A DNA stretch of 5,632 nucleotides from Rickettsiales bacterium (GTDB lineage: Bacteria; Pseudomonadota; Alphaproteobacteria; Rickettsiales; UBA1997), in contig CANGNU010000075.1 of the NCBI GenBank assembly GCA_947455365.1, forward strand, positions 1-5,632, written 5' to 3'. Positions 1 through 5,632 of the stretch are shown here, piece by piece; the stretch's first letter is position 1; each line of letters starts with the position of its first letter. Under the pieces are notes generated by a model, which was not told the origin of the DNA, did not search any database, and saw only the letters and a program-made list of their open reading frames with translations. The translations under genes and the position numbers were made by a program.

Positions 1-600
1 AACGCCGTTAAGTTTTGCTTGGTTAAGCAAGCAATAATATTGACTTTTGCTTAGGTTTGAAGAAATGAAAAGTTTAAGAATTTTATCATCAGATTTTGCG
101 GCCAACTTGATTAATCCATCAGATTCTTGATAAAAACCATCTTTGATTATTTTTCTGCAAAGTAGCGAGTCAAAAATATGCTCATTCAATATTTTACAGT
201 TTTCTGGAGCTTGATTAATTGTGACATTTTCATAACAAATTGTGTTTTGGTCTTTAAATTGTTCAAAATCAAAACTTTTGTCATTTACGGCAATTTTTAC
301 TGTATTTGCGTAAGGAATTTTATAGCCGTGATAGTTGAAATATCCAAAGGCCTTGGCCTGCGCTAGAAAATAACTAAGCTCTTTGTTTTTAGAGCAATTA
401 TTGATTGTAAAATTATTTTCATCTTTTTCTAAATTTTCAACAAAATTGCTTTTGCGCCACTTGATAATGTTCTTCTCTAAATAAATTTCGCCAAAAAGTT
501 TTTCTTGCCAATTTTCAAAACCTTCAAGGTCAATTATTTTAGCATTATCTTGTGGAGTTATTTTTTCTTGATGAATTTCAAAACCAGTTTTCCAGAATGA
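1..600 (-). other. C-terminal part of the giant protein, unrecognised
   Basis: Residues 1119-1318, continuing beyond the window. It is rich in Lys, Asn, Phe and Ile, with no motif I recognise. The region around 1199-1238 (AKAFGYFNYHGYKIPYANT, then VKIAVNDKSF) looks beta-rich. Near the edge, DGLIKLAAKSDDKILKLFIS (1279-1298) could be a helix pair of ankyrin-like or other solenoid type. No stop codon occurs in this frame, so the coding region continues to the left. Short plus-strand open frames here are antisense to the gene and are not supported. Confidence 0.6.
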
Positions 601-3600
601 TTTGTGCCTTGTTATAAAAGAGCGATCTTGCGGAGGTTGGTTGCAAACACTGAGAATATCAATGTTAGAAAATGATTTTCCATCGATATTTTTTTGTTCA
701 TCAATAGCGCTGTTGAGGGCAGTGCGTTCTTGAGAAGAGAATGCTGACCAATTAATAATTAACAACGGTTTTGGTTGAGAAGGATTAGATTTTTCGGCGT
801 CTTTAAAAAAATCAGCCAAATCTCCACCTTCTGCAATTTGTGGATTGAGAGGATTGGTTGCTTTTATTGCGGTTTTTAAAATATCAATTTTACTTGGATG
901 ATCAATGTAAAAAACTGGTCGCGATGGTCGAGCAATTTTAATTATTTTGTTAACGCAAGAGTCGATGGTTTTTGTGGCAATTAAAAGCGCAGGAGATTTT
1001 GAGTCGTGCAGCAAGTTTTGCAAATCTTGCTCTTGCGCTAAATTCTGATAATTTTCTGTGGCAACATTTTGTTGGCAGAAGCTGGCGAGGGAATTGGGCT
1101 TTGTGGAAGGTTGCTTTTTTGTAGAAGAATTTTGCCCTGTATTTGTGTTTATAGTTTCTTCCTTTGTAATTGGGGCGATGCCAATTTTGTTGCTGCGTGT
1201 AAAATAATTTTTAATTCTTCGAAGAAATTTTTCAATAGCGCTGCGTTGCAGTCTTGATGTAATTTTGCTGGCCGCTTCAGATAAGGTTATTAAAAGTCCG
1301 TCAACTCCCGTTTTGTAATAGTTAGAGGAGTGATTTACTACATTAGCACTATTGATGCCGCCAAGCTCTAGGTAAGAAATTTGCCCATTTTCAATTACAC
1401 CAATTGCAGTATGATTTCGATCAATATTTTCAACTATAAAATCTTGGCCAATTTTTATATTGGGAAATTTTTTTTCAACCTCTCTTACAAAAGCTGCGGT
1501 TCTTAGGATGCAACTGCCTTTGCCACTTTTAAAAACTTTTTCATAAAATTTATCATAATCATTGTTTTCCAGTGTTGGTACGACTTCTGTAGATGTTTTG
1601 GCTCTTTCTACATTGCGTTGATACTCATCTGCAAGTTGTTTGATTGGATTGCTCTCGCTAATTTCTGGCTGTTGTGGATTAAATTTTAAAACATATTTGA
1701 TAATGCAGGGCTTGCTGGTTGCAATATGGTAAAAACCAAATTCATCTTTTGAAAGTTGTGTTATTTCAACTCCCTTGGGAACTGTAATTTGCGCTAAATC
1801 AACGCCACTATAATTTACTGAAAAAAGTTGGTGCAGGCTTTTAGATTTTTTGACTCGATATTGAATTTCGTAATATGCCACATTGCGCTCTTCCTTGTAT
1901 TGCTCTATTTGCTCTTGATAAATCTTATTATTTTTTACCAAAGTTGTTGCAAAGTCTTTTACTTCTGTCAAATTTTTTGCCGCCAGAGTTTTGTATGAAG
2001 CAATGTCATTTTCAGGAAAGTCCATTATTGATACGCTCACTCTAAGTCTTGCAGGGTGAGAGAATTTTTGTTGATTTGGATTCAATAAAGACCCAACTTT
2101 GTACATGTCGAAGCGGTCATTAGATGTGTCGGTAACTTTATCATGAGATTTATTTGATAGTGGGCCTATGTTTATATTTAGATTGTTTGTATGAGGTGGG
2201 GCAGTGCGATGGTAATTGATTTTTTTAGCGCCATGAGCAGTTAATAATTCTGCCACTTCTGTATGACCATTATGTTCGGCTATATGTAAAGCGGTCCAGC
2301 CACCTGCGGTCTTCTCGTTAATATTAGCTCCATTATCAAGCAATAATTCCACAACTTCCGCATGACCATTCTGTGCGGCCACATATAGAGCGTTGGAGTT
2401 ATTTGCAGTCTTTTCATTAATTATAGCTCCATTATCAAGCAATAATTCCACAACTTTCGCATGACCATTATATGCAGCTATATGTAAAGCGGTCCAGTTA
2501 TCTTTGTTCTTCTCTTTAATATTAGCTCCACGAGCAATTAATAATTTCGCAACTTCCGCATGACCATTATATGTAGCTATATGTAAAGCGGTCCAGTTAT
2601 CCGTGGTCTTCTCGTTAACATTAGCTCCACGAGCAATTAATAATTTCACAACTTCCACATGACCATTCTTTGCGGTCACATTTAGAGCGGTCCAGCCACC
2701 TGGGTTCTTTTCATTAATTATAGCTCCATTATCAAGCAATAATTCTACCACTTTCGCATGACTATTACATGCAGCTGCATATAGGGCGGTCCAGCCACCT
2801 GTGCTCTTCCCGTTAACACTGACTTTATTGTCAAGCAATAATTCTACCACTTCCGCATGACCATTATGTGCAGCTGCATATAGAGCGGTATGCATATCGT
2901 TAATTTTAACTCCATTCTCAAGCAATAATTTTATCACCCCTACATGGCCATTCTGCGCAGCTGCATTCTGTGCAACCGCATACATGTATTTGAAAGACTC
3001 TAGAATCTTTTTAATTAGTTCGAGATTTCCACTTGCCACAAAGAGTGTAATAAATTTTATTCGCGTTTCTTTGTCCATTTTACCAAGATCTTCAATGACT
3101 CCTGATATATTCGAAGATGCTTTTCGCAATATATCTTGAGAGTCGGTCTCGTCGATTTTAAAATAAAGACTAACAAATTCTTTATTGTAAAAGGTTGCGT
3201 CCTTTGAATGCAGATCTTGAAAAGAGACGGTATTAAAAGGGGCGCAAAATAATGTTTCTAAAGATTTTGATCGCGATTCATCAAGTGGTAAAACCTGGCT
3301 TCTTGCAATTGGATCTCTCGTGTCAGACGCTTCAGCTAAAAATTCATAATCTTCTTCTTTAAAAGGCTTCAGTTTTAAAAGCTCATCTTTGTCAAAATTG
3401 TCACGCAGCTCAACAAGTTGATCATTGCTATTGCGATATAAAATAGAGAATCCTTCTCGCAGCATTCTTGTAATTTGCAACATCTTTCTATTTTGCAAAG
3501 TTGGTGAATTATTCTTTTGAAAAAAAGAGGCGTCAATTGCGATGATTTTTTTCTTTAAGGCTGATTCAGGAGAAATGCTTGATTGCCAAGGATTGCCAGC

Positions 3601-3954
3601 GGTTGCGGTAACTGGTTTAAAGCGTGCTGTTGATGATATATTATTTGATTTTTTTTCATCTGCATAGAAGAAAAAAAATGGAATTTTTGTTACATTTTGA
3701 TACTCTGGAAGTGTTTTAAGTAGTAAAAGAAACAGTTTTAAGTCTTTATCTTTGTCGGTGTAATTGTTAGATAAAATATCAAATATATTTTCTCCATTAC
3801 TATTTTTAAAATCGGTAATTTTTACATCATCATTTTCTTCGACCAGCTCTAGCGGCCTTGGCCTTTCTTTGCTATTTATCATTAATTCTAGAGCTCTTGC
3901 ATCGCTTCGCTCAATTGCGTCGCGAAACTTCTCTAACGCTTCTTTGGGGGTCAT
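1..3954 (-). CDS. Giant ankyrin-repeat protein with transglutaminase-like core and AAA-like region (C-terminus beyond window)
   Basis: The frame is open for 1318 codons from the ATG at 3954 to the left edge, with no stop, so the 3' end is missing. Order of parts seen: residues 1-325, with degenerate ankyrin-like helix pairs (for example ALEKFRDAIERSDARALELM near the start); eight ankyrin repeats at 326-580; a mixed stretch with a probable coiled coil around 659-695 and beta strands around 690-758; a Cys-His-Glu transglutaminase/papain-like core at about 799-870; a basic helical segment at 885-918; a Ser/Thr/Asn-rich linker at 919-957; an NTPase-like region at 979-1118; and an unrecognised tail. 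There is no signal peptide or transmembrane helix. The ATG at 3954 is preferred because a plausible promoter lies just upstream. An in-frame TTG at 4009 would add 18 residues but overlaps that promoter; the in-frame stop beyond it is at 4019-4021. Inferred role: cytoplasmic protein-protein scaffold or secreted effector that modifies a host protein. The substrate is unknown. The frame is certain; the function is tentative. Confidence 0.92.
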   Translation of the reverse strand, partial: MTPKEALEKFRDAIERSDARALELMINSKERPRPLELVEENDDVKITDFKNSNGENIFDILSNNYTDKDKDLKLFLLLLKTLPEYQNVTKIPFFFFYADEKKSNNISSTARFKPVTATAGNPWQSSISPESALKKKIIAIDASFFQKNNSPTLQNRKMLQITRMLREGFSILYRNSNDQLVELRDNFDKDELLKLKPFKEEDYEFLAEASDTRDPIARSQVLPLDESRSKSLETLFCAPFNTVSFQDLHSKDATFYNKEFVSLYFKIDETDSQDILRKASSNISGVIEDLGKMDKETRIKFITLFVASGNLELIKKILESFKYMYAVAQNAAAQNGHVGVIKLLLENGVKINDMHTALYAAAHNGHAEVVELLLDNKVSVNGKSTGGWTALYAAACNSHAKVVELLLDNGAIINEKNPGGWTALNVTAKNGHVEVVKLLIARGANVNEKTTDNWTALHIATYNGHAEVAKLLIARGANIKEKNKDNWTALHIAAYNGHAKVVELLLDNGAIINEKTANNSNALYVAAQNGHAEVVELLLDNGANINEKTAGGWTALHIAEHNGHTEVAELLTAHGAKKINYHRTAPPHTNNLNINIGPLSNKSHDKVTDTSNDRFDMYKVGSLLNPNQQKFSHPARLRVSVSIMDFPENDIASYKTLAAKNLTEVKDFATTLVKNNKIYQEQIEQYKEERNVAYYEIQYRVKKSKSLHQLFSVNYSGVDLAQITVPKGVEITQLSKDEFGFYHIATSKPCIIKYVLKFNPQQPEISESNPIKQLADEYQRNVERAKTSTEVVPTLENNDYDKFYEKVFKSGKGSCILRTAAFVREVEKKFPNIKIGQDFIVENIDRNHTAIGVIENGQISYLELGGINSANVVNHSSNYYKTGVDGLLITLSEAASKITSRLQRSAIEKFLRRIKNYFTRSNKIGIAPITKEETINTNTGQNSSTKKQPSTKPNSLASFCQQNVATENYQNLAQEQDLQNLLHDSKSPALLIATKTIDSCVNKIIKIARPSRPVFYIDHPSKIDILKTAIKATNPLNPQIAEGGDLADFFKDAEKSNPSQPKPLLIINWSAFSSQERTALNSAIDEQKNIDGKSFSNIDILSVCNQPPQDRSFITRHKSFWKTGFEIHQEKITPQDNAKIIDLEGFENWQEKLFGEIYLEKNIIKWRKSNFVENLEKDENNFTINNCSKNKELSYFLAQAKAFGYFNYHGYKIPYANTVKIAVNDKSFDFEQFKDQNTICYENVTINQAPENCKILNEHIFDSLLCRKIIKDGFYQESDGLIKLAAKSDDKILKLFISSNLSKSQYYCLLNQAKLNGV
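601..1020 (-). other. Possible AAA-type NTPase-like region with degenerate motifs
   Basis: Residues about 979-1118 show a regular strand-helix pattern: SPALLIATKTID, then RPSRPVFYIDHPSK, then KPLLIINWSAF, then ALNSAIDEQ, then DILSVCNQPPQDRSFITR. The strand LLIINW (1064-1069) sits where a Walker B strand would, followed by a helix, a sensor-like strand ending in Asn1105, and a D-x-SF-x-x-R segment reminiscent of the arginine-bearing segment of AAA proteins. No GxxGxGK[ST] Walker A is present, and the Walker B acidic pair is Asn-Trp instead. The assignment is by pattern and memory of similar large bacterial proteins, so it is tentative. If correct, it is probably an inactive or highly divergent NTPase module. 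Confidence 0.35.
1345..1560 (-). other. Transglutaminase/papain-like catalytic core in the giant protein
   Basis: Residues about 799-870. The segment has the order expected of the transglutaminase-like fold. GKGSCILRTAAF places Cys815 at the start of a helix (compare the G-x-C-x-x-R-x-x-A-F pattern of bacterial members). After 33 residues, NHTAIGVIENGQ supplies His848 on a strand. After 15 more, YLELGG supplies Glu863 where the family usually has Asp. Upstream, residues about 690-758 alternate short beta strands, which could be the beta-sandwich that often precedes such cores. Members of this superfamily act as protein cross-linkers, deamidases, cysteine proteases or peptidases; which reaction applies here cannot be told. 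A generic papain-fold toxin or protease is the main alternative. Confidence 0.6.
2215..2979 (-). repeat. Eight tandem ankyrin repeats (99-bp coding units)
   Basis: Inside the giant gene, residues 326-580. Units 2 to 8 begin at 2892, 2793, 2694, 2595, 2496, 2397 and 2298, exactly 99 bp (33 residues) apart. The consensus is WTALHIAAxNGHAEVVELLL followed by DNGAxINEKTxxG, the classic ankyrin helix-turn-helix-loop. Unit 1 (from 2979) is irregular and 29 residues long; it lacks the TAL motif but keeps NGHVGVIKLLLENG. Unit 8 is a shortened C-cap ending in TAHGAKK. Two subtypes exist: units 2, 3, 6 and 7 carry LLLDN, while units 4 and 5 carry LIARGAN. Ankyrin repeats bind partner proteins, so this array is likely the target-recognition part of the protein. 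Confidence 0.97.
2980..3954 (-). other. N-terminal region of the giant protein with degenerate ankyrin-like helices
   Basis: Residues 1-325. No catalytic motif is recognised. The first 27 residues form an amphipathic helix pair resembling an ankyrin cap. Around residues 51-82, NSNGENIFDILSNN followed by DLKLFLLLLKTL looks like a worn ankyrin unit. A third such unit, IKFITLFVASGNLELIKKIL at about 299-318, leads directly into the clear array. Between them (about 85-290) is a charged, mostly hydrophilic stretch with a short FFFF run near residue 94 that is too short for a membrane segment. The ankyrin reading of these helices is inferred from their pattern, not from strong identity. Confidence 0.5.
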
Positions 3955-3979
3955 GGAAATTATTTTATGTTTTGCAAAA

Positions 3980-4008
3980 AGATTAAGAGTCGAGCGATAT
4001 TTTGCCAA
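3980..4008 (-). promoter_or_regulatory. Candidate sigma-70-type promoter for the giant gene
   Basis: Read on the minus strand, TTGGCA (4008-4003) matches the -35 consensus at five of six positions. It is followed by a 17-bp spacer and TAATCT (3985-3980), a weak -10. Transcription would start near 3973, giving a leader of about 20 nt before the ATG at 3954. No Shine-Dalgarno sequence is seen in that leader. The -10 match is poor and AT-rich DNA gives many chance hits. Confidence 0.3.
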
Positions 4009-4035
4009 GGTAATTTATTAATTCTGTATTTTTTG

Positions 4036-4098
4036 TTTCTAAAAAGAGCATTTTGCTTCAAGGTGGTTTTTATTTCTAAAAACTACATTTTTTTTCAA
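4036..4098. repeat. Imperfect 26-bp direct repeat, 37-bp period, in the intergenic region
   Basis: Copy one (4036-4061) and copy two (4073-4098) both begin TTTCTAAAAA and end TTCAA, and match at 21 of 26 positions without gaps. The centre-to-centre distance of 37 bp is about 3.5 helical turns. The position between two divergent genes would suit an operator pair or a small local duplication, but much of the identity comes from A and T runs. Confidence 0.5.
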
Positions 4099-4141
4099 AA
4101 GATTACAATTTACTTGCAAAACCGCACCTTTATTATCATGG

Positions 4142-4168
4142 TTGCAACAAGGTTTTCCCTTGTAAAAT
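4142..4168 (+). promoter_or_regulatory. Weak candidate promoter for glmS
   Basis: TTGCAA (4142-4147) and TAAAAT (4163-4168) are separated by 15 bp, shorter than the usual 16-18 bp. A start near 4175 would leave a leader of about 18 nt. Other AT-rich hexamers nearby are equally possible, so this is only the best-placed pair. Confidence 0.2.
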
Positions 4169-4192
4169 TTTCTAATTTTTATTTTATAAAAT

Positions 4193-5632
4193 ATGTGCGG
4201 AATCGTCGGCGTTGTTGGGTCAAGCGACCCTATTGCAAAAATTATTGAAGGCTTGCAAAAGCTTGAATATCGCGGCTATGACTCGGCGGGCATTGCGCTG
4301 GTTGAGGGTGGGCAGTTTAAAACTATTAAGCAAGAAGGTAAAATTGCCAAGCTTGAAGCTGCGGTGAAAAAAACAAAAATTCTTACAAAATCTGCAGAAA
4401 AAAAAGTGGCAATTGGTCACACGCGCTGGGCTACTCATGGTCGCCCAAGCGAGGTAAACGCTCATCCGCACGCCTCATCTGAAGTTTGCGTGGTGCATAA
4501 TGGTATTATTGAAAATTACCAAGAATTACGCGAAATGTTAAGCAAAAAAGGCGTAAAATTTTTAAGCGAAACTGACAGCGAAGTGTTGCCACACCTCATT
4601 GAAATGAACTTGGCAGAAACTGGTGACATTAAAAAATCAATCATCAAAACTTTGCAACAAATTCACGGCTCTTACGCTTTGGCGATAATTTTTCGTCATC
4701 ACCCCGAGCTTATTTTAATTGTTAAAAAAGGCTCGCCGTTGCTTGTGGGCGTTGGCTCTGGCGAAAATTACATTGCCTCTGATTATTACGCTTTAGCTAA
4801 TCACACTAACCAAGTTTTTTATTTGAATGACGATGAATTTGCGTTGGTTTATAAAGATAAAATCAATTTTTTTGATGCCGAAGGAAGTGAATTGCAAAAA
4901 GAACCAAAGTTAATGGAAGCCGCGCAGGGTAAGGTTTCTAAGGGTGAGTATAAGCATTTTATGTTGAAAGAAATTCACGAACAGCCGCAAGTTTTGCAAG
5001 ACACTTTGCAAAATTATGTTGATTTAGAACGCGGTGAAATTCATCTGCCCAATTTTCCTTTTGATCTCAAAAAAATAAATAAAATTACGGCGATTGCCTG
5101 CGGAACCTCGTATTACGCGGCTTTGAACGCCAAATATTTAATCGAAGAAATTGCGGGAGTAGAAGTTGAAGTTGATATTGCTTCCGAATTTCGCTATCGC
5201 AAGCATCCATTTCGCGACGATAATTTAATGTTGTTCATCTCGCAATCGGGCGAAACCGCTGATACCATTGCGGCGCTCAAATATGCCAAAGCGCATGGGC
5301 AAAAAATTCTTTCAATAGTCAATGTGGCGCAAAGCAGCATGGCACAGCTTTCAGACGCTATCATTAAAACAATTGCTGGGCCCGAAATTGGCGTAGCGTC
5401 AACTAAAGCTTACACTGCGCAAGTGGCAGTTTTGGCTTTGTTGGCGTTAAAATTGGGGCTGGCGAAGGGTGTGGTTACTGGTGCGGCGTTAAAAGAATAT
5501 TTACAGCAGTTAAATAATGTAGCGCAAAAAATGTCAACTATACTTGACAAAAATAATGTCAAAGAAATTGCGCAAGTGGCTAAATATTTAGTAAAAGCGA
5601 AGCACATTTTATACATTGGGCGAGGGCTTTCT
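4193..5632 (+). CDS. glmS: Glutamine--fructose-6-phosphate aminotransferase (isomerizing), GlmS, 3' end beyond window
   Basis: Makes glucosamine-6-phosphate from fructose-6-phosphate and glutamine, the first committed step to UDP-GlcNAc for peptidoglycan and LPS, in the cytoplasm. The ATG is fixed by the invariant MCGIVGVVG start, where Cys2 becomes the N-terminal nucleophile after Met removal. Glutaminase domain (about 1-240): GHTRWATHG at 75-83, HPH at 91-93, HNGIIEN at 102-108, ETDSE at 126-130. The KGEYKHFMLKEIHEQP linker (250-265) leads to the first SIS sugar-phosphate isomerase domain, with ACGTSYYAA (302-310), ISQSGETADT (349-358) and GPEIGVASTKAYT (396-408). The second SIS domain begins near 458 and is cut. 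480 of about 600 usual residues are present, with the frame intact. No Shine-Dalgarno sequence precedes the start, and no glmS ribozyme is seen in the short leader. The sequence resembles alphaproteobacterial GlmS. Confidence 0.98.
   Translation, partial: MCGIVGVVGSSDPIAKIIEGLQKLEYRGYDSAGIALVEGGQFKTIKQEGKIAKLEAAVKKTKILTKSAEKKVAIGHTRWATHGRPSEVNAHPHASSEVCVVHNGIIENYQELREMLSKKGVKFLSETDSEVLPHLIEMNLAETGDIKKSIIKTLQQIHGSYALAIIFRHHPELILIVKKGSPLLVGVGSGENYIASDYYALANHTNQVFYLNDDEFALVYKDKINFFDAEGSELQKEPKLMEAAQGKVSKGEYKHFMLKEIHEQPQVLQDTLQNYVDLERGEIHLPNFPFDLKKINKITAIACGTSYYAALNAKYLIEEIAGVEVEVDIASEFRYRKHPFRDDNLMLFISQSGETADTIAALKYAKAHGQKILSIVNVAQSSMAQLSDAIIKTIAGPEIGVASTKAYTAQVAVLALLALKLGLAKGVVTGAALKEYLQQLNNVAQKMSTILDKNNVKEIAQVAKYLVKAKHILYIGRGLS

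Larger units (their letters stand above)
3955..4192. other. Divergent intergenic region between the giant gene and glmS
   Basis: 238 bp, very AT-rich, with long A and T runs. It must carry the promoters of both genes because they are transcribed away from each other, so no terminator is expected. It contains an imperfect direct repeat (4036-4098) and candidate -35/-10 pairs on each strand. No tRNA, no stable hairpin and no riboswitch fold is apparent. A 93-codon open frame crosses it on the plus strand (3967-4248), but it runs into glmS out of frame and has the composition of random AT-rich DNA. Confidence 0.8.

Noticed and set aside
178..366. 62-codon plus-strand open frame
   Set aside because: Antisense to the long continuous minus-strand gene, with no motif; the translation is hydrophobic low-complexity.
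1069..1257. 62-codon plus-strand open frame
   Set aside because: Antisense to the linker region of the giant gene, with no recognisable content.
1261..1413. Ulp1/YopJ-type (clan CE) cysteine protease reading of NHTAIG ... YYKTGVDGLLITL
   Set aside because: The GVDGLL segment lacks the catalytic Cys expected in the GxDCG motif, and the His-to-Cys distance would be too short. The Cys815-His848-Glu863 order fits a transglutaminase/papain fold better.
2215..2979. CRISPR array or non-coding tandem repeat
   Set aside because: The 99-bp period is an exact multiple of three, stays in frame and encodes canonical ankyrin repeats.
4022..4192. glmS riboswitch/ribozyme upstream of glmS
   Set aside because: The leader is short and almost entirely A/T runs, with no core helices. 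That element is typical of Gram-positive bacteria, not alphaproteobacteria.
3967..4248. 93-codon plus-strand open frame across the intergenic region
   Set aside because: It overlaps the 5' end of glmS out of frame, has no ribosome site, and its Phe/Lys/Ile/Tyr-rich translation is what random AT-rich DNA yields.
4220..4471. 83-codon minus-strand open frame
   Set aside because: Lies opposite the highly conserved glutaminase domain of glmS; it is a shadow frame.
5410..5616. 68-codon minus-strand open frame
   Set aside because: Opposite the glmS isomerase domain and without support of its own.

Overview
The window holds two divergently transcribed genes, both cut by the window ends, separated by a 238-bp AT-rich gap. 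It suggests an AT-rich alphaproteobacterium, probably host-associated (Rickettsiales- or Holosporales-like). This rests on the low GC content, on GlmS signatures I associate with alphaproteobacteria (DIASEFRYR, GPEIGVASTKA, HFMLKEIHEQP), and on a very long ankyrin-repeat gene of the kind common in intracellular symbionts and pathogens. The lineage is an inference; no rRNA or marker set is present.

Positions 1-3954 (minus strand) are one uninterrupted reading frame of 1318 codons, and the stop lies beyond the left edge. The protein appears modular. An N-terminal region of about 325 residues carries degenerate ankyrin-like helix pairs. It is followed by eight ankyrin repeats (residues about 326-580), a beta-rich and helical stretch (about 580-798), a transglutaminase/papain-like core with a Cys815-His848-Glu863 arrangement, a Ser/Thr-rich linker (about 919-957), a region resembling an AAA-type NTPase fold without visible Walker motifs (about 979-1118), and an unrecognised C-terminal part. 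No signal peptide or membrane segment is visible. A secreted host-directed effector, for example through a type IV system, is a reasonable but unproven reading.

Positions 3955-4192 are a divergent intergenic region. It contains an imperfect 26-bp direct repeat with a 37-bp period, a plausible promoter for the minus-strand gene and a weaker one for glmS. Neither start codon has a clear Shine-Dalgarno sequence.

Positions 4193-5632 (plus strand) encode the first 480 residues of GlmS, the housekeeping enzyme that makes glucosamine-6-phosphate for peptidoglycan and LPS. No functional link between the two genes is evident. The likeliest picture is an accessory effector-type gene sitting next to a core metabolic gene. 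The most interesting item is the multidomain ankyrin / transglutaminase-like / NTPase-like protein.
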